Assembly (NCBI GenBank): GCA_964483805.1
Contig: CAZADH010000345.1
Coordinates: forward strand, 1-5,957
Reading direction: 5' to 3'
Source: CAZADH01 sp964483805
Lineage (GTDB): Bacteria; Muiribacteriota; Ozemobacteria; Ozemobacterales; Ozemobacteraceae
DNA length: 5,957 nt
The position numbers and the translations under genes are program-made. The number at the start of each line of letters is the position of its first letter. Position 1 is the first letter of the stretch. Below are positions 1 to 5,079 of the stretch, piece by piece. The notes under the pieces were generated by a model. The model made no database searches. It had not been told where the DNA came from and saw only the letters and a list, made by a program, of their open reading frames with translations.

Positions 1-146
1 TCCAGGTGCCGCCCCGAAACGCCGCCTTCCCTGGCGGCAGTCCGTGCGCTCGGCTTTGCATGCGCCTTGCCTCCCGGGGGTGTTAAATGGTATTTCTATC
101 GCGGTTCCCGGCGACTGCTTCCGGGACGATCGCAAAAACACCACAC
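1..146 (+). promoter_or_regulatory. Upstream region of the OTCase gene, weak promoter candidate
   Basis: This leader holds no supported gene. A 6-bp hairpin lies at 21-38 (GCCGCC/GGCGGC, 6-nt loop) without a following T-tract, so it is not a convincing terminator for an upstream gene. A weak sigma70-like promoter can be drawn: TTGCCT at 67-72, an 18-nt spacer, and TATTTC at 91-96 preceded by TGG (an extended -10). The -10 matches consensus in only three positions. A second small hairpin (TCCCGG 106-111 / CCGGGA 121-126) would lie in the leader. I see no recognisable ARG box. The promoter call is tentative. Confidence 0.25.
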
Positions 147-153
147 GAGGAGA
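147..153 (+). promoter_or_regulatory. Ribosome binding site of the OTCase gene
   Basis: GAGGAGA lies 7 nt before the ATG at 161 and is a near-ideal Shine-Dalgarno sequence. It decides the start. An in-frame GTG at 44 would add 39 residues that do not resemble the N-terminus of this family and has no comparable site. Confidence 0.85.
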
Positions 154-160
154 CCATCAC

Positions 161-1141
161 ATGGCCGTCAACCTGTTGGGACGCAACATTCTCAGCTTGC
201 TCGACAACTCGCCCGAAGAGATCGAATATCTGCTGCATCTGGCTGCCGACCTCAAGCGCCTCAAGCGCGCCGGCATCAAGCCGCGCAATCTCGAAGGCAA
301 GAGCGTGGCCCTGATTTTCGAAAAACCCTCGACGCGCACCCGCTGCGCTTTTGTCGTGGCCTGTGTCGATGAGGGTGCCCATCCCGAGTATCTGGGCAAG
401 GGCGATATCCAGTTGGGCAAAAAAGAGACCGTGGCCGATACGGCCCGCGTCCTGGGCCGCATGTTCGATGGCATCCAGTTCCGCGGTTTCAAACACGAGA
501 CCGTCGAAGAGTTGGCGAAACACGCTGGGGTTCCGGTCTGGAACGGCCTGACCGACAAGTACCACCCGACCCAGGTTCTCGCCGATTTCCAGACGATTCA
601 AGAGCAGTTCGGCCGCCTGCGTGGTATCGGTTTCGCATACGTGGGTGATGGTCGCAACAACATGGCCAACTCGTTGATGATCGGCGCGGCCAAGATGGGC
701 ATGGATTTCCGCATCGTCGCCCCGAAATCGTTGCATCCGGAGCCCGAGCTGGTCAAACAATGCCAGGGCTTCGCCAAGGAGTTCGGCGCCAAGATCACCA
801 TCACCGACGACGTGACGAGCGGCGTCAAGGGCTGCGACGTGCTTTACACCGACGTCTGGGTCAGCATGGGCGAAGAGGCCGAGTTCGACAAGCGCATCAA
901 ACTGTTGAAGCCATATCAAGTAAATACAAAGATGATGCAGGCGACCGGCAAGCCCGAGGCGATTTTCCTCCATTGTCTGCCGGCGTTCCATAACCACGAT
1001 ACCGAAGCGTCGCGCGAGATCGGCGCCATGGAAGTGACCGAGGAGGTCTTCGAAAGCAAACAGTCGAAGGTGTTCGACGAGGCCGAAAACCGCCTGCACA
1101 CCATCAAGGCGGTCATGGTCGCGACGTTGGGCACGAAATGA
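161..1141 (+). CDS. argF: Ornithine carbamoyltransferase
   Basis: This enzyme makes citrulline from ornithine and carbamoyl phosphate (arginine biosynthesis), or runs in reverse in the arginine deiminase pathway. It is cytoplasmic and usually trimeric or a multimer of trimers. The 326-residue length is normal for the family. Visible motifs are the carbamoyl-phosphate loop STRTR (57-61), FRGF (107-110), HPTQ (135-138), the ornithine-binding loop with D231 and SMG (235-237), HCLP (271-274) with the catalytic Cys, and R311 near the C-terminus. The N-terminus (RNILSLLDNS) and overall sequence recall both ArgF and ArcB enzymes. The stretch DIQLGKKET (82-90) replaces the SQIGHKES form of E. coli ArgI and resembles, from memory, an anaerobe/Firmicutes-type branch. 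No other arginine gene is in the window, so an anabolic (argF) or catabolic (arcB) role cannot be decided. The family call is very secure; the gene symbol is less so. Confidence 0.96.
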   Translation: MAVNLLGRNILSLLDNSPEEIEYLLHLAADLKRLKRAGIKPRNLEGKSVALIFEKPSTRTRCAFVVACVDEGAHPEYLGKGDIQLGKKETVADTARVLGRMFDGIQFRGFKHETVEELAKHAGVPVWNGLTDKYHPTQVLADFQTIQEQFGRLRGIGFAYVGDGRNNMANSLMIGAAKMGMDFRIVAPKSLHPEPELVKQCQGFAKEFGAKITITDDVTSGVKGCDVLYTDVWVSMGEEAEFDKRIKLLKPYQVNTKMMQATGKPEAIFLHCLPAFHNHDTEASREIGAMEVTEEVFESKQSKVFDEAENRLHTIKAVMVATLGTK

Positions 1142-1157
1142 CGTGATGGCAGCGGTA

Positions 1158-1187
1158 GGTTGGGGCGACCGGCCGGTCGCCCCAACC
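1158..1187. repeat. Perfect 30-bp palindrome (repeat copy 1)
   Basis: Each arm is 15 nt (GGTTGGGGCGACCGG) and the two arms are exact reverse complements with no spacer; as RNA it would fold as 13 bp around a GGCC loop. It starts 16 nt after the OTCase stop. There is no T-tract, so it is not a classical intrinsic terminator, but it could stabilise the 3' end of the mRNA. The GGGGCGA core recurs in the hairpins at 1235-1254 and, as GGCGA, at 1294-1312, which suggests a REP-like palindromic repeat family. Confidence 0.8.
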
Positions 1188-1190
1188 AAC

Positions 1191-1215
1191 GCCCCGGCAT
1201 CGGGGGCGCCCCCCG
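1191..1215. repeat. GC-only hairpin between repeat copies
   Basis: Two alternative stems overlap here: GCCCC 1191-1195 with GGGGC 1203-1207, or CGGGGG 1201-1206 with CCCCCG 1210-1215. The inner 12 nt at 1202-1213 are a perfect palindrome. It lacks the GCGAAC core of its neighbours, so it may not belong to the same repeat family. Confidence 0.5.
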
Positions 1216-1234
1216 TCGTCGTGCGGTCTCGTAG

Positions 1235-1254
1235 GGGCGAACGGCAGTTCGCCC
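1235..1254. repeat. Short palindromic repeat, copy 2
   Basis: The sequence forms a perfect 8-bp stem, GGGCGAAC (1235-1242) and GTTCGCCC (1247-1254), with loop GGCA. It is preceded by GTAG. Its core matches copy 1 except for one base (GGGCGAAC against GGGCGACC), with the compensating change in the other arm, which is typical of a mobile or amplified palindromic repeat. Confidence 0.7.
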
Positions 1255-1293
1255 GGTGTCGCGGTTGCCGTGCCACGTGGTCGGTTTGGTCGT

Positions 1294-1312
1294 GGCGAAC
1301 GGTTCGTTCGCC
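1294..1312. repeat. Short palindromic repeat, copy 3, just before an RBS
   Basis: GGCGAACG (1294-1301) and CGTTCGCC (1305-1312) form a perfect 8-bp stem with a 3-nt loop. It shares the GGCGAAC/GTTCGCC core with copy 2. It ends 2 nt before the AAAGGT ribosome binding site of the next gene, so as RNA it could influence access to that site. Confidence 0.65.
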
Positions 1313-1314
1313 CC

Positions 1315-1320
1315 AAAGGT
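1315..1320 (+). promoter_or_regulatory. Ribosome binding site deciding a GTG start
   Basis: AAAGGT lies 9 nt before GTG 1330. An earlier in-frame GTG at 1270 would add 20 residues encoded by repeat copy 3 and lying before the FHA fold, so 1330 is preferred. Confidence 0.55.
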
Positions 1321-1329
1321 AAATACAAC

Positions 1330-2952
1330 GTGAAGATCTGCGTCATCAATGCCCAGCAAGCGGTCATCGCCAGCCTGAACATTCCCCCGGGTGGCGCCGA
1401 GGTGACCGTCGGCCGGTCGCCGCGGTGTGCGTTGTCGGTCAAATCGCTGACGCTGTCGCGCGAACATCTGCGGGTGCGTGTCGACGGCCAGGGGCGCATC
1501 GCCGTGACCGATCTCGAGAGCACGTTTGGCACGATGGTTGGGGGCGAACGCCTGGTGCCGGGCTTGGCGCGCCCGGTGCGCCGCACAGACCGCGTGAAGC
1601 TGTCCGATGACATGGCCGTGATCTTCGTCGATTTCCCCGAGGTTGCCGACGAAGCCGACGACAAGACACCGCGGGCGCAGGCCGGTTCGCCAGTGGGCGA
1701 TGAACCAGCGTTGGTCGGGCTGGGGGCGCTCCCCGCCGAGGCGACCATCGAGCCGTCGTTCTTCCCGTTTTTCCTGCACCGCTACGAGAACGCGGCGAAA
1801 CGCATCGGTGGCACCCTCGAGAAATTCTGCGTCGGTGATGCCGCCTTGACGGCGGCGGTCGACGAGATGCGCACCGGTGTTCTCGGGCTCGTGCGCGAGA
1901 TGGCCGGGTGCATCGAGATCAGCTACGCACTCAACAGCATCTTCAACTATCAGCGGCTGCTCGAGTATGTTCTCGACATGGCGTTGTCGGTCGCCGGCGC
2001 CGAGCAGGGTTTTCTGTGTCTATATAATGATGTGGCCGACCGCCTCGAGACCGTGATCACGCGCCGGCTCGAAACGCGGCAGGCCGCCAGCGTGCAGAAG
2101 TGGCTCGAGCCGCTGGTGTTGCGTTGTTTCTCGACACAGATGCCGCGCATCGTGCACGATACGGCGGCCGATTTCAATCTCGGGCCGACCGGCCCCGAGC
2201 TGGCCAGCCGCGTGCGGGCGCTGGCGCTCACGCCGTTGAAGATCAACCGCTCGGTCATCGGGGTTTTGTGTTTGCTGCATCCGCGCAAGGCCCATCCGTT
2301 TGGGGCGCGCATCGCCGACAACCTCAAGATCTTTGCCGCCCAGGCGGCGGTGGCCATTCACAGTGCCCGCCTGTATCACCTGGCAACGACCGACGGGTTG
2401 ACCGGCCTCGCCAATCACAAGCATTTTCATCAGCGACTGCTCGAGGAGTTTCGCCGCGCCCTGCGGCACGGCCTGCCGTTGTCGCTGTTGTCGGTCGAGA
2501 TGGCCGGGCTCGACAAACTGATCGAGCGTCACGGTGTCGCGGCCGCCGACCGGTTGTTGCGTGGCGCTGCCCGCGTCTTGCAGGGTGGCGTGCGGGTTCA
2601 CGATGTGGCCGCGCGTGTCGGCGAGGGCGAATTCACGCTGCTGGCCCCCGAGACGCCGTTGGTCGGCGCCAAGGTGCTGGCCGAAAAGTTGCGGCGCGGC
2701 CTGGCGCAACTGAAAGTGCGCGCCGGCGCCGAAGAAATCTACTGTGACGTGGCCATCGGCATCGCCGAACTGATGCCGGGCATGGACCGCCCGATCCAGT
2801 TGCTCGAGGCGGCGACGACCGTGCGCGCGGTTGGTGGCGTGGGCGGTGCCGAGGCGGTCGCCGGCGAGGCGAATCCTGGTAAAGCCGTGCGGGCTCCGCG
2901 GGCGAAAGAGCCGGCGAAAACCCGCAAGGGGCGCAGCGAACCGAAGAGTTAG
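1330..2952 (+). CDS. FHA-GAF-GGDEF signalling protein with degenerate GGDEF
   Basis: This is probably a cytoplasmic signalling protein of 540 residues. An FHA phosphothreonine-binding domain (about 1-102) shows G28-R29, S43-R44-E45-H46 and D61-x-x-S64-x-x-G67-T68. A linker and helical segment follow (about 103-200). A GAF-like sensor domain spans about 203-347. A GGDEF domain spans about 353-500, beginning TTDGLTGLANHKHF. Its active site is degenerate: the GGDEF signature reads GEGEF (431-435), and the DxDxFKxxND segment has become E390, A392, L394, D395, I398 and E399. The inhibitory c-di-GMP site RxxD (R422-V-H-D425) is present at the usual spacing. It therefore probably does not make c-di-GMP but could bind it, as PelD and PopA do. 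The C-terminal 40 residues are basic and low in complexity. No own promoter is evident, so readthrough from the OTCase gene is possible. No membrane segment is seen. Confidence 0.88.
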   Translation: MKICVINAQQAVIASLNIPPGGAEVTVGRSPRCALSVKSLTLSREHLRVRVDGQGRIAVTDLESTFGTMVGGERLVPGLARPVRRTDRVKLSDDMAVIFVDFPEVADEADDKTPRAQAGSPVGDEPALVGLGALPAEATIEPSFFPFFLHRYENAAKRIGGTLEKFCVGDAALTAAVDEMRTGVLGLVREMAGCIEISYALNSIFNYQRLLEYVLDMALSVAGAEQGFLCLYNDVADRLETVITRRLETRQAASVQKWLEPLVLRCFSTQMPRIVHDTAADFNLGPTGPELASRVRALALTPLKINRSVIGVLCLLHPRKAHPFGARIADNLKIFAAQAAVAIHSARLYHLATTDGLTGLANHKHFHQRLLEEFRRALRHGLPLSLLSVEMAGLDKLIERHGVAAADRLLRGAARVLQGGVRVHDVAARVGEGEFTLLAPETPLVGAKVLAEKLRRGLAQLKVRAGAEEIYCDVAIGIAELMPGMDRPIQLLEAATTVRAVGGVGGAEAVAGEANPGKAVRAPRAKEPAKTRKGRSEPKS

Positions 2953-2991
2953 CCGGGCGTTCCTCGGTCAGTAGGTGGGTGCAGGCCACTG

Positions 2992-3021
2992 ATGACAGGT
3001 CTTGGCGCGGCTCGGTATAAA
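2992..3021 (+). promoter_or_regulatory. Upstream promoter candidate for the lipoprotein gene
   Basis: A sigma70-like pair is visible: ATGACA at 2992-2997 (five of six to TTGACA), an 18-nt spacer, and TATAAA at 3016-3021 (five of six to TATAAT). Transcription would begin near 3028 and give a leader of about 225 nt that contains the whole foldable element at 3081-3167. Confidence 0.45.
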
Positions 3022-3080
3022 TACATCGTGTTTATTTGCGGGTCCACAATCAATCTCTGTCGTACAATGCGGTGGGTCTG

Positions 3081-3167
3081 CTCTGGCAGGTTCCTTTGGA
3101 GACCTCGCGCGGCACTTCTGATTTCATCGGGGTTTTGCGATCCCTCGTGAAATTTCTCTTGCCAGAG
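3081..3167 (+). other. Candidate structured RNA element (three-way junction)
   Basis: CTCTGGCA (3081-3088) pairs exactly with TGCCAGAG (3160-3167) and encloses two hairpins. Hairpin A at 3089-3104 is GGTTCC / GGA-G-ACC with a TTT loop and one bulged G. Hairpin B at 3121-3153 pairs ATTTCA with TGAAAT and GGG with CCC, with two G-U wobbles and one mismatch between, around a 9-nt loop. The layout resembles a structured leader or small RNA, but I do not recognise a known riboswitch class; in particular I do not see the GEMM c-di-GMP core. The folding was judged by eye only. Confidence 0.35.
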
Positions 3168-3188
3168 GGTACGAGCCCATGCTATAAG
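3159..3188 (+). promoter_or_regulatory. Proximal promoter of the lipoprotein gene
   Basis: This is the best promoter in the window: TTGCCA at 3159-3164 (five of six), an 18-nt spacer, and TATAAG at 3183-3188 (five of six) preceded by TGC, giving an extended -10. The start point would be near 3195, leaving a leader of about 60 nt. Its -35 box overlaps the 3' arm of the outer stem at 3160-3167. Confidence 0.6.
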
Positions 3189-3241
3189 GTGTCGGCTAAG
3201 CACGTATTTTGGCTTTGATAACCAAGTTTAAGTCTATCGAT

Positions 3242-3249
3242 GAGGTGAG
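3242..3249 (+). promoter_or_regulatory. Ribosome binding site of the lipoprotein gene
   Basis: GAGGTGAG lies 5 nt before ATG 3255 in a good context. A competing ATG at 3250 opens only a two-codon frame (ATG CGA TGA) whose stop overlaps the true start. Confidence 0.75.
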
Positions 3250-3254
3250 ATGCG

Positions 3255-4109
3255 ATGAAGAAAATGGTGGGTTTGGTAGCGGTTCTGTCGCTCGTGGTTG
3301 CGACTTTTGCCTTCGTGGGCTGTTCCAACAGCTCGACTCCGGGCCTCGCCCTGGCGGGCCGCAGTTTGACGGTGGCGGCCTCGTTCTTTGCCTTGGCGCG
3401 CAACAGCGATCCGGCTTTCAACAATGCCCTGACTCAGGTTTCTCTGGCCCCGTTGTTGCAGAACCAGTTCCCGCCGGTGTTGACCGTGACCTACGGCGAA
3501 GACGTCAAGCAGCGTGTTGTCATTGCGCAGTTGCGCCAAGAGAACGTTGATGCCAAGGGCGCCGTCGCCTTCCGGTTCAAGGTTCCTGAGAACATCATCA
3601 GCGCTGGCCAGTTCTCGGTCGCCCTCGAGAACGACAAGGGTCCGATCCTGAGCCGTTTCTTCGTCGGCAGCAGCGATGACCTGAACTTCAAAGTCGATCC
3701 TCTCACCACTGCCAAGGCGTCGGTGTTCGAGAAGGCCAAGGCCCTCGGCGCCCCCGAGTTGGTCAGCAATGGCTCGTTCATCGGTTTCAACGATTTCGAT
3801 ACCAAATTGGCTCTGCCCACGTTCACCACTCGCGCCTTCGCGCCGCGCGCTGCCAATGCTGTTCCGTTCAACACCCTGGTCGATCAGGTCACCAGCGTTG
3901 TTGTCGCCGGAATGGCCACGGGCACGGCGTACTATCGCGATGGTTACGATCTGAAGGGTACCGTTGACGCCAAGGTCTTCACCCCTTACGTGAACACCGA
4001 AGCCAGCAGCTCGACCTATCTCGACCACGACGCGTACGTGACCACCGGCAGCGCTGTCAGCGCGGTCTCGAGTGGCCTGTCGGTTTGCACTTCCTGCTCG
4101 CTGCGCTAA
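3255..4109 (+). CDS. Orphan exported lipoprotein
   Basis: I do not recognise a family for this 284-residue protein. The N-terminus is a lipoprotein signal peptide: MKK, a hydrophobic stretch at 5-21, and a lipobox-like FVGC with Cys 23 as the expected lipidated residue. Ser 24 follows, which by the E. coli +2 rule suggests the outer membrane. F at -3 of the lipobox is slightly unusual. The mature part is rich in Ala, Val, Ser and Thr with alternating hydrophobic residues, suggesting mainly beta structure, and has no further membrane segment. It ends with a CxxC pair (C278, C281) three residues before the C-terminus, which might form a disulfide or bind a metal. Its own promoter and the terminator at 4194 suggest a single-gene transcript. 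Lipoprotein is a firm call; function is unknown. Confidence 0.85.
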   Translation: MKKMVGLVAVLSLVVATFAFVGCSNSSTPGLALAGRSLTVAASFFALARNSDPAFNNALTQVSLAPLLQNQFPPVLTVTYGEDVKQRVVIAQLRQENVDAKGAVAFRFKVPENIISAGQFSVALENDKGPILSRFFVGSSDDLNFKVDPLTTAKASVFEKAKALGAPELVSNGSFIGFNDFDTKLALPTFTTRAFAPRAANAVPFNTLVDQVTSVVVAGMATGTAYYRDGYDLKGTVDAKVFTPYVNTEASSSTYLDHDAYVTTGSAVSAVSSGLSVCTSCSLR

Positions 4110-4193
4110 ACGCGCACTCGAGTTGTTCCGACAAGACATCTGGTTCTGATCTCGTTTCCTGACATCGGGTAACGACGAGAACCACGGGTTTTC

Positions 4194-4238
4194 GGGATCC
4201 CCTGCACCGCATCGTGGTGCAGGGGATTCCTGTTTTTC
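4194..4238 (+). terminator. Intrinsic terminator after the lipoprotein gene
   Basis: The left arm at 4194-4208 (GGGATCCCCTGCACC) pairs with 4216-4230 over 15 positions, with one G-U wobble and no mismatch, around a 7-nt loop. TG and five T residues follow at 4233-4237. It lies 84 nt after the stop codon of the lipoprotein gene and before the next gene. Confidence 0.9.
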
Positions 4239-4350
4239 TGGAGCTGGCAACAGACCGGGGTTTGCGGCGCGGTGACGTGGGGCTGCCCCCTGGTCCGTCC
4301 GGGATGGTTGTCGATGCAACTCCACTGATGTATCGGTGCCGTTTCGCCTG

Positions 4351-4377
4351 TGGATAGTGTGGACAGTGTGGGCAGGG
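4351..4377. repeat. Three tandem 9-bp imperfect repeats
   Basis: The units TGGATAGTG, TGGACAGTG and TGGGCAGGG follow one another without spacer. Units 1 and 2 differ by one base and units 2 and 3 by two. They lie about 100-125 nt before the next start codon, a plausible place for regulator binding, though chance repeats are possible. Confidence 0.4.
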
Positions 4378-4397
4378 GACAGACCTGGTTTCCCGAA

Positions 4398-4417
4398 GTC
4401 GACGGTCTGGCGTCGAC
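4398..4417. repeat. Inverted repeat upstream of the Kelch lipoprotein
   Basis: GTCGACG (4398-4404) and CGTCGAC (4411-4417) are perfect inverted arms around a 6-nt loop. CAGACC at 4380-4385 could instead pair with GGTCTG at 4404-4409, inside that loop, giving a competing stem. It could be an operator or a leader hairpin; there is no T-tract. Confidence 0.4.
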
Positions 4418-4461
4418 GGCGTGTTTCTGGTAGTCTGAACCGATCACTTCCGAGGATGATG

Positions 4462-4466
4462 AGAGG
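4462..4466 (+). promoter_or_regulatory. Ribosome binding site of the Kelch lipoprotein gene
   Basis: AGAGG lies 8 nt before ATG 4475, directly ahead of a lipoprotein signal peptide, which supports this start. Confidence 0.65.
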
Positions 4467-4474
4467 TTCCAGCG

Positions 4475-5069
4475 ATGAAGTTGTCGTGCCAAGTCGGTCT
4501 GCCGTTGTTCCTGTGCGTTGTTGCCGCATGTCTGGTCATCGTGGGCTGCCAGCAGGCGCCCGATCTGGTGACCAAACCCGTCGTGAGTGCCGATGCCGCG
4601 CGGGAAACGCGCGTTGTCGCCCCGCCGGCGGCCCGCGCCTCAGTGCGGATCCGCATGCACGTCGATGTCGAGCCGGGCAATACACCCGATGCACAGTCGC
4701 TGCGCATCTCGCAGCGCGGCAGTAAGTCGTCGCGGGTGCGTTGCTCGCTGGTCTCGGCCAATCCCCGCAGTCAGACCCAGCCGTATTCCTCGATCGAGCG
4801 GATCGCGCCGGTCGATGCCCAGGGCAACGCCGAATTGCTCTTCGAGAATGTGCCGACCCGGCCGACGATGGCGCGCATCGACATCGAGAACGGCAACATC
4901 GGTGGTTACAGCTCGTTTCAGGGTGCGCGCGATCTCATCGCCGGCGCCAACGAGATGGTCGTGCATCCGGCGGGGTCCGGCATGCGCGGCGACATCCTGG
5001 CACAGGCGTTCCGCCGTGTTCTCGATACCCCGGCGCTGTTCAACATCGCGCCCGCCGATCTGGTTACGA
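4475..5069 (+). CDS. Lipoprotein N-terminal part of a Kelch protein, cut by assembly gap
   Basis: The 198 residues before the N gap begin with a lipoprotein signal peptide: MKLSCQ, a hydrophobic stretch at about 8-24, and lipobox VIVGC with Cys 25 as the lipidated residue. Gln 26 follows, compatible with outer-membrane sorting. A Pro/Ala-rich spacer (about 28-55) leads to a probable beta-sandwich region (about 56-165) that I cannot assign to a family. The segment after it (AQAFRRVLDTPALFNIAPADL) is likely helical. Read literally across the 10 N, this frame stops at TGA 5111-5113, but that tail is an artefact because the gap length is arbitrary. The Kelch reading frame starts immediately after the gap in another phase, so the two pieces are most simply one gene with a true gap length of 3n+2. 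The gene would be an envelope-anchored propeller protein. Confidence 0.8.
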
Positions 5070-5079
5070 NNNNNNNNNN
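5070..5079. other. Assembly gap (10 N)
   Basis: A run of exactly ten N interrupts the coding region. Fixed-size runs of this kind are normally scaffold placeholders, so the distance, phase and any missing sequence are unknown. Confidence 0.95.

Larger units (their letters stand above)
2953..3254 (+). other. Intergenic regulatory region, no protein gene seen
   Basis: These 302 nt are richer in A and T than the flanking genes, mostly after about 3015. No reading frame here has a ribosome binding site or protein-like composition. There is no convincing terminator for the FHA gene: a short GC-rich imperfect stem just after its stop lacks a T-tract. The region holds two promoter candidates and a foldable element, listed separately. 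Confidence 0.6.
4239..4474 (+). other. Intergenic region before the Kelch lipoprotein, repeats only
   Basis: No gene is supported here. The region contains three 9-bp imperfect tandem units (4351-4377) and an inverted repeat (4398-4417), listed separately. A possible promoter (TTGTCG 4308-4313, 17 nt, TATCGG 4331-4336) matches consensus poorly at the -10, so the start of transcription for the downstream gene is unknown. Confidence 0.5.

Noticed and set aside
44..160. In-frame GTG at 44 extending the OTCase by 39 residues
   Set aside because: The extension is unlike the family N-terminus, while ATG 161 has an excellent ribosome binding site and gives the normal length.
1158..1187. Intrinsic terminator of the OTCase gene
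   Set aside because: The stem is strong but no T-tract follows, so it is better described as a palindromic repeat.
83..1276. Long open frame of 397 codons on the minus strand opposite the OTCase gene
   Set aside because: It is a shadow frame, common in GC-rich genes; the plus strand shows all the OTCase motifs and the minus translation resembles no family.
1158..1312. CRISPR array
   Set aside because: The units are palindromes of different lengths with irregular spacing, not direct repeats with uniform spacers.
916..1779. Minus-strand open frame across the palindrome cluster
   Set aside because: It runs through non-coding repeats and parts of two real genes; no start signal or recognisable domain.
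3081..3167. c-di-GMP (GEMM) riboswitch
   Set aside because: It was considered because of the neighbouring GGDEF gene, but the conserved GEMM core elements are not visible.
3036..3218. 60-codon plus-strand frame in the intergenic region
   Set aside because: It has no ribosome binding site and overlaps the proximal promoter; composition is not convincing as protein.
3234..4529. Minus-strand open frame of 431 codons across the lipoprotein gene
   Set aside because: It crosses the intrinsic terminator and the start of the next gene, is biased and low in complexity, and lies opposite a protein with a clear signal peptide.
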